A DNA stretch of 39,596 nucleotides from Pseudomonadota bacterium (GTDB lineage Bacteria > Desulfobacterota > Desulfovibrionia > Desulfovibrionales > Desulfomicrobiaceae), in assembly GCA_030529235.1 (NCBI GenBank), contig JAUMXF010000010.1:1-39596 (forward strand), given 5' to 3'. The notes under the pieces were generated by a model, which worked only from the letters and a program-made list of their open reading frames with translations, made no database searches and was not told where the DNA came from. The translations under genes and the position numbers were made by a program. Below are positions 8,398-17,837 of the stretch, piece by piece; positions within the stretch are counted from its first letter, which is position 1, and every line of letters starts with the position of its first letter.

Positions 8398-8431
8398 TTC
8401 ATGCGAAGTTTTTATGCATTCTTCGCATGAA
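8398..8431. promoter_or_regulatory. Perfect 11-bp inverted repeat with 12-bp spacer (possible operator or second terminator)
   Basis: TTCATGCGAAG at 8398-8408 is exactly mirrored by CTTCGCATGAA at 8421-8431. Arm centres are 23 bp apart, about two helical turns, and the site centre is about 237 bp upstream of the hydroxylase operon start, a usual place for an NtrC-type activator site. On the minus strand it is also followed by TCTTTTCTTTT, so a second terminator for the regulator operon is an alternative reading. Confidence 0.5.
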
Positions 8432-8458
8432 AATAGCCCATAACAGAAGTTATGGGCT
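8429..8458 (-). terminator. Intrinsic terminator of the kinase-regulator operon
   Basis: A 10-bp perfect stem (AGCCCATAAC at 8435-8444 against GTTATGGGCT at 8449-8458) with a four-base loop is followed on the minus strand by ATTTTC. It lies 16 bases after the response-regulator stop, so the hydroxylase operon probably needs its own promoter. Confidence 0.65.
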
Positions 8459-8474
8459 GGTGGGCGTAGTATGG

Positions 8475-9842
8475 TCAAGGTAATGGCTTATTTTTCTTCA
8501 GCCGTTTGCTCAAAGCAGGCTGTGAGATGCCAAGCCAGCGGGCGGCCACGGTTTGTACGCCGTTAGCTCGCCGCATGGCCTCGTCAATTAGGGCCTGTAC
8601 GGCTTCTTCAATAGTAGGCAGGGTGGCGGGGAAGTCGGGCTTTTTGCTATCACCGGGACTGGGAAGGCCGCTGTTCGGGCCACAGAAGAAGTTTCCGCCG
8701 TTCCAGCGGCTCATAGCGTCAAAGACAAAGGCGCGCAGCTCCCGGACATTTCCTGGAAAGGAATAAGCTCGCAATCGATTGACGAGATTCAGATCCAGGC
8801 TGGGCGCATCCTTGCTTAGGTTGGTGGCAGCCTGCCGCATGAAAAAGTCGAGCAGGAGCGGAATATCTTCCGGACGCTCGCGCAAGGGCGGAATACGGAT
8901 CATGTGTGTACACAGGCGGTAGTAGAGATCTTTGCGGAAGGTGCCTGCTTCGGCCATGGCCTCCAAGTCGCGGTTGGTGGCCAGGACCATCCGTGCTTCG
9001 GACGGACGAGAAATGTCGGCTCCAAGGGGCAGATATTCACGCTCCTGAAGAAGCCGTAACAGTTTGGTTTGCGACAATTTTTCCAAGTCGCCGATTTCGT
9101 CTAGAAAGAGCACTCCGTCCCCTGCCTGTTCCACAAGTCCCTTTCGAGAGGTAGCTGCTCCTGTGAATGCGCCTTTGCGGTGCCCGAAAAGGGTGTCGTT
9201 GAACATCATGTCATCTAGGCCGGCCGCGTTTACGGCTACAAAGGGCTTTTGAGGGCAGATCAGCTTGTGCACGGCTTGGGCCACAAGTTCCTTGCCTACC
9301 CCCGTTTCGCCGGTAATGAGGATAGGCTCCGGAGAAATGCTGATGGCTTCCAGATATTGAAATATTTGACGGAGCTTGGGGCTTGCGGTGATGAAATGGG
9401 CGAAAGCCTCGGGTTTGGCCAGTTGGTCCAGAGCGAGGCAGCGCCGAAGAGAGCTGTTTTCCCGGCGCAGACGGCTCATTTCCAGGGCTGTGCGCACGGA
9501 GGCGGCTAAGCGTTCTTCTTCCACGGGTTTCGCTAGATAATCAATGGCTCCAAGTTTCATGCATTCCACGGCCGATTCTATGGACTCCACTCCGGTGACC
9601 ACGATGACGGGCAGGTCGGGGCATGTTTCCCGGACGTGGGACAGAATGGCCTGACCGCTGATGCCGGGCATGTTCAAGTCTAGAATCATGGCTCCCAGCA
9701 TTCGGTCGCCAATAATTTCCAGAGCTCGGGCCGGGTTTTGGCAGGAGAGGATGTGGTTCACGCCGCTTGCACGCAGACATAGCTCAAAACTGTTGAGGAT
9801 ACTGGTTTCATCGTCGACGATGAGTACTGGAGTCGCGGACAT
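8475..9842 (-). CDS. Sigma-54-dependent response regulator (NtrC family)
   Basis: A 455-residue protein with three domains. A receiver domain (residues 1 to about 120) has acidic residues D10-D11, phosphoacceptor Asp55 in LDLNMPG and a conserved Lys in LAKPVEEE. A central AAA+ domain has Walker A GETGVGKE, the sigma-54 contact loop GAFTGA, Walker B VLFLDEIGD and the arginine-finger region YYRLCTHMIRIPPLRERPEDIP. The C-terminal Fis-type helix-turn-helix ends AARWLGISQPALSKRLKK. It shares one base with the upstream kinase stop (TGATG), so the two form one system. It most likely activates a sigma-54 promoter in response to the kinase; the neighbouring hydroxylase operon is the obvious target, by position only. 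Confidence 0.93.
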   Translation of the reverse strand: MSATPVLIVDDETSILNSFELCLRASGVNHILSCQNPARALEIIGDRMLGAMILDLNMPGISGQAILSHVRETCPDLPVIVVTGVESIESAVECMKLGAIDYLAKPVEEERLAASVRTALEMSRLRRENSSLRRCLALDQLAKPEAFAHFITASPKLRQIFQYLEAISISPEPILITGETGVGKELVAQAVHKLICPQKPFVAVNAAGLDDMMFNDTLFGHRKGAFTGAATSRKGLVEQAGDGVLFLDEIGDLEKLSQTKLLRLLQEREYLPLGADISRPSEARMVLATNRDLEAMAEAGTFRKDLYYRLCTHMIRIPPLRERPEDIPLLLDFFMRQAATNLSKDAPSLDLNLVNRLRAYSFPGNVRELRAFVFDAMSRWNGGNFFCGPNSGLPSPGDSKKPDFPATLPTIEEAVQALIDEAMRRANGVQTVAARWLGISQPALSKRLKKNKPLP

Positions 9843-11956
9843 TATTCATCCTCCAAACCGGAGACAGGAAAGGTCAGACGGACACAGGTTCCGTGTTCTG
9901 GGATGGATTGGATGGCTAAATTCCCTCCGTGCTCTTGCATGATACGAGAGGAAATGGGTAGTCCAAGACCGGTACCCCCGGAGGCGCGTTTGGTGGTGTA
10001 AAAGGGGTCGGTTACATGAGGTAGGTCGGCGCTTGCGATGCCTTGGCCCTCGTCGGACACTTCCAGCCAGATTTCTTTCCGGTTGTGTCCGGTACGGACA
10101 CGGATGGCTTGGTTCTTGTTCTGCAAGGCCTCGCAGGCGTTCTGTAAGATATTGATGATGACTTGTTCAATTTTTTGAAAATTTCCCTGGAAGTGCGGAA
10201 TGCCGAATCCAAAGGAAACTTCCAGCTTGTTCGTGGCCTTGCACAGTTGGTTATCAATCAATTGCAGGGCGGTTTTGAGTGCGCTGTTTATGTCGACGAT
10301 CTCGTCCAACACTGCGGAGCCTTGCCGGGCATAATCCTTCAGATTCTGAACGATGGTTTTGATGCGCCGGGACGCATTCATGATGCCGGAAAAAAGCTGC
10401 GGGATGTGCTCCCTGGCATAGGAATAACGCAGGTTACCGAGCACGAAATCTCCGTTTTCATCCATGTATTCGTCCAGAATGACCTGCGCGTCCCGCCATA
10501 TGCGCTCAAGCAGGGGAACATTCAGGATGATGGCATTGTTGGGGTTGTTGATTTCATGGGCCACTCCCGAAACCAGTATCCCTAAGGACACCATCTTGCC
10601 CGCTTGCACGAGTTGTTCATATTCAATCTTGGCTTGTTTTTCCGCAGCCTTGCGTTCAGTGATATCCCGAAAGGCGATGAGGGTGGTGCCCGAGCGAATC
10701 AGGGCGCGTTTGATGTTGGCCATGAGCACACGCTTTTGGCTGGTCTTGTCCGTAATCTCGACTTCTCGACTGCGTATTTCCTGATGTTCCCTCAATTCTT
10801 GGGGCGAATAGAACTGGTATCCCACGAGATTGAAGATAGTGCGGGCAGCAAGAATTTCTTCTGTATCCCGGCCAAAAACATTAGCGGCATTACAGCTGAC
10901 GAAAACAAGGTCGCCCGCGTCTGTGGTAAGAAAAATGGCGTCCCAAATGCTTTCCAGGGTGATGCGATGGAATGCTTCGGATTCTTGGAGCATGTCCACC
11001 CGGTGTTTGTAGCTGGTTAGATCTTTGTAGCTCTTAACGATACCAAGTATTTCCCCGGTACTGTCGCGCAGGGCCGCAACCTTGACCAGACAAGACTTCC
11101 TTTCCCCCGACGAAGAGAAAAATTCCTTTTCAAAATCGGTCTTGAAGGAGCCGACTACCAGCTCCTGAAGGATGCAGTGATCCGTGCATTTATGACGACA
11201 GGGAATGACATTAAAGCATTTTTGGCCGATCAATCTGGCCACGGGTTTTTCTACCAGATCGGCAAAGGCCCGGTTTGCACGGACAATATTGCGCTCCGTG
11301 TCCAGAACGAGCAGGCCGTCGCCAGATGCGTCAAAAATTTCCTTCAGCTCCGCATAAGCCTGCTCCAGACTGAGCTCTATACTCTTGCGGCGTTCGATTT
11401 CAGCATTGAGTGAGTCTGCGTACTCCCGCAAAGCCTGTGTCCTGTCCTCGATAATTTTTTCCAACATGTGCAGAAGCGCTTGCCGTTCATTTTCTTTAGC
11501 TTTGATATCAGTGATGTCTTTGAAGGTGGCCAGAACATAGCCTTTTCCCTCGGCTTCGATGCGACTTAAGGTCACTTGAGTGTCGATGGGAACGCCGTCG
11601 CGGCGGATGTCTTTCCACTTAAACTGCTGGATATTGCCGTTTAACGCCTCGTTTATTTTTCTCTGGGCCGATTCATGAGAGCATTCTCCGTCAGGCTGGA
11701 GCTGGGGGGCGAAGTCACTGGGAAAAAAGCCGATAATGTCATTTTTTTCACAGCGCCAAATATGGCAGGCCGCTTGATTACATTCCACGAGTTTTTCGTC
11801 GATGAGCAGTACGCCATCGGACAGGCCCTGGAGGATGGCTTCGTACTTTTGTATTTTTTTGTGCAGTTCCTCGATTTTTTGATCTTTTTTTTGGAGCAGG
11901 CCGGAAGTTTCGGAGTGCGCTGCTAAGGATGGCCTGGCTGGGTGGGGAGTATGCAT
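9842..11956 (-). CDS. Multi-PAS sensor histidine kinase
   Basis: A 704-residue, apparently soluble kinase with no membrane segment. A short coiled coil (about residues 22-40) is followed by three PAS-like segments, at about 45-155, 205-325 and 330-440. The second holds an unusual cysteine group, IPCRHKCTDHCILQ (about 253-266). The dimerisation domain has phosphoacceptor His467 in GVAHEINNPNN. The ATPase domain has ILQNACEAL, VSDEGQGI and GGTGLGLPI. The start at 11956 has no good ribosome binding site, so it is less certain. Cysteine-bearing PAS domains of this kind often sense redox state or bind iron-sulfur clusters; that is an inference. It is co-transcribed with the response regulator. The 200-bp upstream gap showed no clear promoter. 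Confidence 0.92.
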   Translation of the reverse strand: MHTPHPARPSLAAHSETSGLLQKKDQKIEELHKKIQKYEAILQGLSDGVLLIDEKLVECNQAACHIWRCEKNDIIGFFPSDFAPQLQPDGECSHESAQRKINEALNGNIQQFKWKDIRRDGVPIDTQVTLSRIEAEGKGYVLATFKDITDIKAKENERQALLHMLEKIIEDRTQALREYADSLNAEIERRKSIELSLEQAYAELKEIFDASGDGLLVLDTERNIVRANRAFADLVEKPVARLIGQKCFNVIPCRHKCTDHCILQELVVGSFKTDFEKEFFSSSGERKSCLVKVAALRDSTGEILGIVKSYKDLTSYKHRVDMLQESEAFHRITLESIWDAIFLTTDAGDLVFVSCNAANVFGRDTEEILAARTIFNLVGYQFYSPQELREHQEIRSREVEITDKTSQKRVLMANIKRALIRSGTTLIAFRDITERKAAEKQAKIEYEQLVQAGKMVSLGILVSGVAHEINNPNNAIILNVPLLERIWRDAQVILDEYMDENGDFVLGNLRYSYAREHIPQLFSGIMNASRRIKTIVQNLKDYARQGSAVLDEIVDINSALKTALQLIDNQLCKATNKLEVSFGFGIPHFQGNFQKIEQVIINILQNACEALQNKNQAIRVRTGHNRKEIWLEVSDEGQGIASADLPHVTDPFYTTKRASGGTGLGLPISSRIMQEHGGNLAIQSIPEHGTCVRLTFPVSGLEDE

Positions 11957-12096
11957 GTGCTTTGTACAGGAAGAAGGTTTTCCGGTAGCAACGTGATTCC
12001 GCTGGAGACCTGCTGCCTTTGCTTGGCATCTTTTTCCGGTCTTGTCACGGTGGAAAGGGATGAAATAGCATGGCAGGTCCGTGTTTATGCCAAGTT

Positions 12097-12133
12097 TTCG
12101 CCCCGTTGCCGGTCGTATCGGCGGCGGGGCGAA
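12097..12133. other. GC-rich hairpin between rarA and the kinase gene
   Basis: TTCGCCCCG at 12097-12105 mirrors CGGGGCGAA at 12125-12133, with a GCCG/CGGC inner stem. It sits 22 bases past the rarA stop. It may end the rarA operon, but the minus strand lacks a T-run after it, so termination is doubtful. Confidence 0.35.
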
Positions 12134-12154
12134 GCGTTCATGGCCGGAGTGCCT

Positions 12155-13408
12155 TCAGTCGTTCCAGTCCCGGTCTCTGCCTTTCGGTTTTACACGGGCT
12201 CCCCTGGTCCGGCGCAGCCACATGGTCAGCCGTTCTTCGTGCCCCAGGCTCTTGGGCTGGTAGAAGGCCCGGCCCTTGAGTTCCGGAGGCAGATAGTCCT
12301 GCTCCACCCAGGCTTCGGGGTAGGCGTGGGGATATTTGTACCCCTGCCCGAATCCCCATTCCCGTTGCAGGCTGGTGGAAGCGTTGCGCAGATGCAGGGG
12401 CACGGGTTTGGGGCCGCTGGCGCGGATTTCCTTCTGGGCCGAAAGATAGCCCGCGTAGGTGGAATTGCTCTTGGGCGCCAGAGCCAGGTACACGGCCGTT
12501 TCGGCCATGGGAATCCAGCCTTCGGGCATGCCCACGCGCTCCACGGCCTGCTCGCAGGCCACGGCCAGAGGCATGGCCATCGGGTCGCCAAGGCCCACAT
12601 CCTCGGATGCCGAAAGGATCAGTCTGCGGCAGATGAACCGGGGATCTTCGCCGGTCTCCACCAGACAGGCCAGATAGTAGAGGGCCGCGTCCGGATCCGA
12701 CCCGCGGATGGATTAGATCAGGGACGAGGCCAGCTCGTAATGGGACTCACCTACACGGTCTCCGCGCAGCACGATCTCTGGCAGTTTGGTTTTGAGATGC
12801 TCGGGATCCAGGTCTTCGTCCGCCAGTCCGGCCACGAATTCCACCAGATTGAGCATGGTCCGGGCGTCGCCGCTGGACAGGGCGGCCAGGATTTCCAGGC
12901 TTTTCTCCGGGATGTCCCGCCCCGTTCCTGCCGCGCCGCGCCTGCCCACGTCCAGCAGTTCCGCCGGGCTCATGGAGCGCAGGCGCAGCACATGCAGCCG
13001 GGACAGAAGCTGCCGGGTCACGCTGAAGGACGGATTTTCCGTGGTGGTGGCGATGAGAGTCAGCTCGCCCGTTTCCAGAATGGGCAGGAAGAAATCCTGC
13101 TGGGCTTTGGAATAGCGGTGCAGTTCGTCCAGAATGAGGATGTCCTTGTCCTGAATCTGCTTGCGCAAGGCGGTAATGCCCACGTCCGGCGCGCTGACCC
13201 GCACGAAGGGCCTGCCGCTGTGCCGGGCCAGGAGCAGGGCCACGGTGGATTTGCCGCATCCCGGCGGGCCGAAGAGGAGCAGGCTCGGCAGTTCTTTGGC
13301 CTGCATGAGGGTGCGCAGACGTTCGCGGAAATGGCTCTGTCCGATGAAATCGTCCAGAGTTTCCGGCCGCAGGGATTCGGCGAGGGGGCGTTTGGCTGAT
13401 ACGGACAT
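12155..13408 (-). pseudogene. rarA: rarA (replication-associated recombination AAA+ ATPase), interrupted by an in-frame TAA
   Basis: The leftward frame starts at ATG 13408 with LAESLRPETLDDFIGQ, has Walker A FGPPGCGKST, Walker B ILDELHRYSKAQQD and sensor 1 TTTENPSF, and reaches ELASSLI. There TAA (12713-12715) interrupts it. The same frame continues at once with SIRGSDPDAALYYLACL and the full C-terminal RarA region (QREWGFGQGYKYPHAY) to a natural stop at 12155. The family reads LIKS-RGSDPDAA at this point, so a Lys codon (AAA) has become TAA by one base. The total is 416 residues plus the stop, a normal length, with no frameshift. RarA/MgsA acts at stalled replication forks. Either the gene is newly inactivated, the two halves work separately, or the base is a sequencing error. 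TAA rules out selenocysteine recoding. Confidence 0.85.
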
Positions 13409-13413
13409 GAGAT

Positions 13414-13884
13414 TTACACGCCGCCGCCCAGAACTCGCTCCAGAAAGAGCCGGGCCTGTTCGTCGCTGGCGGTGAAGCGCACGGTCCGGACGTCGTCCTT
13501 CACGTCCCAGTCCATGGTCACGAAGGATTCCGGCCGGGACGCCTCGGGCAGGAATTCGGCCCATTCCACCAGGCAGAATGCGCCGGATTCGAGAACTTCT
13601 TCCAGATCGGCCGAAAAACCCTGCCCTTCCGTGCGGTACAGATCGAAATGGGCCACGGGCGGCGTGGTCGGGTAGAGATTGACGAGATTGAAGCTGGGGC
13701 TGCCGACCTCGGCGTTTTCGCTGCCCGGCAGCAGCTCGACCAGCGCCCGCACGAAGGTGGTTTTCCCCGCGCCCAGCTGACCGTTCATGAGTATGGCGGG
13801 AAGAACATCGGCCGCCGCGGCGGCGCGGGCGAAGGCCCGGGCCATGGCGGCGGTGGCGGCGGGAGTTTCGAGGGTCAGGATCAT
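13414..13884 (-). CDS. tsaE: TsaE, ATPase of tRNA threonylcarbamoyladenosine (t6A37) synthesis
   Basis: A 156-residue protein of family length. Walker A is NGQLGAGKTTFVRAL (about residues 34-48). It continues with GSPSFNLVN, the TsaE-typical SPTF-like switch, then HFDLYR and CLVEWAEF. TsaE hydrolyses ATP to drive the TsaBCDE complex that makes t6A on ANN-decoding tRNAs. The start overlaps the CBS-protein stop as ATGA, and rarA begins six bases after its stop. A TsaC/YrdC-family gene, which would supply the threonylcarbamoyl-AMP, is also in this window at about 23 kb. Confidence 0.93.
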   Translation of the reverse strand: MILTLETPAATAAMARAFARAAAAADVLPAILMNGQLGAGKTTFVRALVELLPGSENAEVGSPSFNLVNLYPTTPPVAHFDLYRTEGQGFSADLEEVLESGAFCLVEWAEFLPEASRPESFVTMDWDVKDDVRTVRFTASDEQARLFLERVLGGGV

Positions 13885-14333
13885 CGGGGCAGCAGGGTGC
13901 GCAGTATGTCGCGTTTGCCCACCACGCCCACCAGCCGTCCCTGATCCACAACGGGCAGGGTGTGGAACTGCTTGTCCACCATGAGGGCGGCGATGACGTC
14001 CACGCCCGTGTCCAGACTGATGAACTCCACCTTTCTGGTCATGGCGTCGGCCACTTTGGACGCGGCGATGCGTTTTACTTCCGTTTCCAGAAGCGCGGTG
14101 GTGGACAGGGGCACGAAGCCGTCCAGCAGGGTGAACAGGGAAGGAATGGGCAGGGATTTCTGCATCCTGACCAGATCGCTCTGACAGATGATGCCGGCTA
14201 CCCGGCCGGAGTCATCCACCACGGGCAGGCCGTTGATGTCCCGGTCCAGCAGTATCTTCGCGGCCTCGGTGATGTCCGCGTCGGGACCGATGGTGATGGC
14301 GGGCGACGTCATGATGTCTTTGGCTGTGCGCAT
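13881..14333 (-). CDS. Two-CBS-domain protein
   Basis: A 150-residue protein made almost wholly of a CBS pair. The first has [36 protein letters not shown] and the second DAMTRKVEFISLDTGVDVIAALMVDKQFHTLPVVD. CBS pairs bind adenine nucleotides and act as energy or ligand sensors; there is no attached catalytic domain, so the partner is unknown. I chose ATG 14333 because AAGGAG lies eight bases upstream; an in-frame GTG at 14342 would sit too close to it. The start lies inside the 3' end of nnr and the stop overlaps tsaE, so all are translationally coupled. Confidence 0.88.
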   Translation of the reverse strand: MRTAKDIMTSPAITIGPDADITEAAKILLDRDINGLPVVDDSGRVAGIICQSDLVRMQKSLPIPSLFTLLDGFVPLSTTALLETEVKRIAASKVADAMTRKVEFISLDTGVDVIAALMVDKQFHTLPVVDQGRLVGVVGKRDILRTLLPR

Positions 14334-15862
14334 TGTTTCCACTCCTTCAGGGCTGCGGGCAGGTTTTCGGCGATATCCAGCGGGGTGTTACCCCGGTACG
14401 GAAAAACTTTTTCCAGCAGGCGTCCGGCATAACCATGCCAGTACACTCCGGCCCGAGCCGCGGTCAATGGCGCGAGCCCTTGGGCCATGAGGCTGCCGAT
14501 GACTCCGGCCAGCACGTCGCCGGACCCGGCCACGGCCAGATTGGGGACGTGAAAGGGCGAGATGGTCACGGGCTCTTCCATTCCGGCCACGATGCTGGCC
14601 GCGCCTTTCAGCACCAGAGTGCAGCCGTGACCTGCGGCGAATTCGCGGGCGTGCCGGATGCGCTCGCGGCTGATCTCCGCACCCGGCATCCCGAGCAGAA
14701 AGCCCATTTCTCCGGGATGAGGCGTGAGCACGGCTTCCGGCCCCAGGCGGGAGAGCAGCTCCTGGTTCTTCCCCAGCAGATACAGGGCGTCGGCATCGTA
14801 TAAGGTGCGTGGATGGGGCGCGTCCAGATAACGCCTGAGAAACCGCTCGGCCCCGCTGTCGCGGCCAAGGCCCGGCCCCAGAACCACGGCGGAGAACCGG
14901 CGCGGCTGCGCCGCCAGATCCGTGTGGCATTCTTCGCTCCAGTGTTTTCCGTTTCCCAGCCCCAAGGCCATGATTTCGGGGAAGCTTCCATAGGACGGAC
15001 TGAGTCCTTCCGGGCATCCGAGGGTGACCAGCCCCGCCCCCGAGCGCAGGGCCGCCCGGGCGGCCAGAAGCGGCGCTCCGGTCATGCCCGCCGAACCGCC
15101 CAGAACGAGCAGGTGCCCGGCGTCGCCCTTGTGCATGTCCGGGGCGGGCCGCGGCAGCAGGTCCGCCAGTTTTTCCGTAAGGAGCGCATGTCCTGCGGGG
15201 TGACTGGCTTTGACCTGCCGGGGGATGCCGATATCCGCCACAACCAGCCTGCCTGTGTACGGCTCGGCCGGGGGCTGGACCAGGCCGAGCTTGGCCGCCT
15301 CGAAGGTCACGGTCAGATCCGCCCTGACGGCCAGAGGCATGGGGGTGCCGGTCAGGCCGTTCAGACCCGAGGGGATGTCCAGAGCCAGGATGAAGGAGTT
15401 TTCCTTCATGTCGTTCATGGCCGTGATCCAGGCCCGCATGTCCGGGCGCAGTTCACCCTGTGCGCCCGTGCCCAGCAGACCATCCACAAGCAGATCGGCC
15501 TTTGGAAAGACGGGCGGCGGAGCGGACAGAAGAGCGCAGGGAATATCCATGTTCCTGGCCAGATTCAGATGGTAGGCAGCGTCGCCCGTGTAGTCGTCCA
15601 GAGGCCGGGAGTGCATGATCCGGACGGCCAGACCGTCGTTGGCCAGATGCCGGGCCAGGGCGAAGGCGTCGCCGCCGTTGTTGCCGGGGCCGGCGAACAC
15701 CAGAGCCGATCCGAATTTTCGCCCGGCCGTTTCGGCCCGCAAGGCGTGCAGCGCGGCCCGGCTGGCGTTTTCCATCAGTATCTGTCCGGACAGGCCGAAG
15801 TTGTGGATGGTCTGCTGATCCCAGACGCCCATTTCACGAGGGGTCGGCAACGGAGAGAGCAT
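14309..15862 (-). CDS. nnr: Bifunctional NAD(P)H-hydrate epimerase / ADP-dependent dehydratase
   Basis: A 517-residue fusion. The N-terminal YjeF domain (to about residue 210) has [27 protein letters not shown] and [10 protein letters not shown] and epimerises damaged NAD(P)HX. The C-terminal ribokinase-like domain has [51 protein letters not shown] and [16 protein letters not shown] and dehydrates it with ADP. The repair reaction acts in the cytosol. It is the first gene of the operon nnr, CBS protein, tsaE, rarA. An ATG start at 15862 has AGGACC just upstream. The upstream 244 bp separate it from a divergent chemoreceptor gene. Confidence 0.95.
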   Translation of the reverse strand: MLSPLPTPREMGVWDQQTIHNFGLSGQILMENASRAALHALRAETAGRKFGSALVFAGPGNNGGDAFALARHLANDGLAVRIMHSRPLDDYTGDAAYHLNLARNMDIPCALLSAPPPVFPKADLLVDGLLGTGAQGELRPDMRAWITAMNDMKENSFILALDIPSGLNGLTGTPMPLAVRADLTVTFEAAKLGLVQPPAEPYTGRLVVADIGIPRQVKASHPAGHALLTEKLADLLPRPAPDMHKGDAGHLLVLGGSAGMTGAPLLAARAALRSGAGLVTLGCPEGLSPSYGSFPEIMALGLGNGKHWSEECHTDLAAQPRRFSAVVLGPGLGRDSGAERFLRRYLDAPHPRTLYDADALYLLGKNQELLSRLGPEAVLTPHPGEMGFLLGMPGAEISRERIRHAREFAAGHGCTLVLKGAASIVAGMEEPVTISPFHVPNLAVAGSGDVLAGVIGSLMAQGLAPLTAARAGVYWHGYAGRLLEKVFPYRGNTPLDIAENLPAALKEWKQCAQPKTS

Positions 15863-16106
15863 AGGTCCTCCAGTAGCTTTTTTCCGGGATTATGGTCCGG
15901 AACATCCGGCCAGGGCAACACCTTTATGGCCGGGGCCGGTTGTGCCCCGCATTGTGGCTATCCGGGCGGTTACATCTATCCCCTTGATTTACAGCGGGTT
16001 TGTTGCCTTTACCTCGTCCCGGGCGTATGCCCTGAACATTCATGGACAGAATTTCCCGGACGCGGTGGCTTCCCCGCATCAACATTCTCGCAAGAAGGTA
16101 TGCCCC

Positions 16107-17828
16107 ATGTGGAACAGGCTCGGCCTTACCTGGAAAATGCTCCTCATTATTTCCGTCGGCCAACTGCTTCTGGCCGTGGTCATGATATCCATGCACGTCA
16201 CAGACAGCAGGAAAGCCGCCATTGAGAGCCGTCTGCAGGAAAGCCGCTCCGTGGTTCTCATGGCCGAGTCCGTACGTGAGGATATGGCGCGCAAGCTTCA
16301 GGACGGGGTCTTGCGCCCCCTTGACGAACTTCGGGAAGACCCGCCGCGTCTTTTGCAGGCCGTGCCCATTGTCTCTTCCATGAACACGGCCAGGGCCAAG
16401 GCTTCCGAACTGGGGGTGGAATTTCGCGTGCCCAAGGAAAGCCCCCGCAATCCTGAGAACGCGCCCGACGAGCTGGAAAGCCGGGTGCTCAAAGAGTTCG
16501 CGGACACGGGCCTGCGCGAGAAGGTCATCGTGGAAAAAGACCGCATTTTGTACTTCAAATCCATCATCCTGTCGGAGGACTGCCTCTATTGTCACGGCGA
16601 CCCCAAAGGAGAGCGCGATCCCTCGGGCGGGCTCAAGGAAGGATGGCGTGCCGGGGAGGCGCATGGAGCGTTTGTCATCATTTCCTCGCTTAAGGAATCC
16701 AACGCCGCGCTCACCGCGTCCATGCTGAAATTTGCCGGATGGACGGCTGGCGTGCTGCTGCTGGCCGGAGGGCTCGGATGGCTGATGGTGCGGGGCAGCG
16801 TGCTGGCGCCGCTGCGCACGGCCGGAGCCTTTCTGGAGCATCTGGCCGTGGGCGACATGTCCGGAGAGCTGCCCGTCACCCGCCGGGACGAACTGGGAGA
16901 GATGCAGCGCCATCTGAACAAGACGGCTCAGGGCATCAGGTCCATTGTCTCGGAGATCGCCGGGAGGTCCAGAATGCTGCGGGAATCTTCTTCCACGCTG
17001 GAGGAGATGTCCGACGAACTTCTCGGCAGCGCGGAAGAATTGGCGGGCAAGGCCACCACGGTGGCCGCCGCGTCCGAGGAGATGAGCGCCAACATGCACT
17101 CCGTGGCGGCGGCCATGGAAGAGGCATCCGTCAACGTGGGCACCGTGGCCACGGCCTCGGAGGAAGTGCATTCCACGGCGCGGGAGATTGCCGGAAGCAC
17201 GGACCGGACCCGGGAAGTCGCCAGACGTGCCGTGAGCACGGCGGCTTCGGCATCGGACCGGGTTGGCAGGCTGAGCGCGGCCGCGCAGGAAATAGGCTCG
17301 GTCACGGCCGCCATCACGGCCATTTCCGCACAGACGAACCTGCTGGCCCTGAACGCCACCATCGAGGCGGCCCGGGCCGGAGAGGCCGGCCGGGGTTTTG
17401 CCGTGGTGGCCAACGAAATCAAGGAGCTGGCCAACCAGACGGCGGCGGCCACGGAAGAAATCCGGGAACGGGTGGAAGACATCCAGAGTTCGACCACGGC
17501 CACCACCGGGGACATCACGCAGGTCATGGCGGTCATCGAGGAGGTCAGCTCGTTCGTGGCGGCCATCGCCTCCGCCGCGGAGGAGCAGACCGCCGGAACA
17601 GAGGAAATCGCCCGCAACGTCGGTCAGGTTTCTTCAGGCATTCAGGAGGTCAACGAGAACGTGTCTCAGGCCTCTACGGTGACGGGAGCCATCGCCGAGG
17701 ATGTGAGCAAGGTCAGCGAGGCTTCGCGGCATATCTCCGGAAGCAGTTCGGCCCTGAAGCGCAATGCGGAAAGTCTGGCCGGGCTGGCCCAGAGTCTGGA
17801 AGAACTGGTGCAGAAGTTCAGGTTGTAG
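16107..17828 (+). CDS. Methyl-accepting chemotaxis protein with c-type heme (DUF3365-like) sensor domain
   Basis: A 573-residue receptor. A membrane segment at about 10-30 ([17 protein letters not shown]) precedes a periplasmic domain of about 175 residues containing CLYCH (Cys159, Cys162, His163), a c-type heme attachment motif. A second membrane segment lies at about 206-228, then a HAMP domain. The cytoplasmic signalling domain has the conserved tip [20 protein letters not shown]. Heme-bearing periplasmic domains of the Tll0287/DUF3365 kind sense redox state or gases, so aerotaxis-type signalling is likely. I chose ATG 16107, with AAGG upstream, because the longer open frame back to 15942 encodes no plausible N-terminus. 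No che gene is nearby. Confidence 0.9.
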   Translation: MWNRLGLTWKMLLIISVGQLLLAVVMISMHVTDSRKAAIESRLQESRSVVLMAESVREDMARKLQDGVLRPLDELREDPPRLLQAVPIVSSMNTARAKASELGVEFRVPKESPRNPENAPDELESRVLKEFADTGLREKVIVEKDRILYFKSIILSEDCLYCHGDPKGERDPSGGLKEGWRAGEAHGAFVIISSLKESNAALTASMLKFAGWTAGVLLLAGGLGWLMVRGSVLAPLRTAGAFLEHLAVGDMSGELPVTRRDELGEMQRHLNKTAQGIRSIVSEIAGRSRMLRESSSTLEEMSDELLGSAEELAGKATTVAAASEEMSANMHSVAAAMEEASVNVGTVATASEEVHSTAREIAGSTDRTREVARRAVSTAASASDRVGRLSAAAQEIGSVTAAITAISAQTNLLALNATIEAARAGEAGRGFAVVANEIKELANQTAAATEEIRERVEDIQSSTTATTGDITQVMAVIEEVSSFVAAIASAAEEQTAGTEEIARNVGQVSSGIQEVNENVSQASTVTGAIAEDVSKVSEASRHISGSSSALKRNAESLAGLAQSLEELVQKFRL

Positions 17829-17837
17829 GCAGGCGTA

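Noticed and set aside
8178-8474. Sigma-54 promoter for the hydroxylase operon
   Set aside because: Best partial matches (around 8430-8445 and 8200-8215) lack the GG-N10-GC spacing, so none is claimed.
11942-13399. 485-codon rightward open frame opposite the kinase start and rarA
   Set aside because: It is antisense to rarA with its clear AAA+ motifs; its composition (Gly, Gln, His, Arg rich) is that of a shadow frame in GC-rich DNA.
14813-16225. 470-codon rightward open frame opposite nnr
   Set aside because: Antisense to a well-supported nnr gene, with no recognisable motif.
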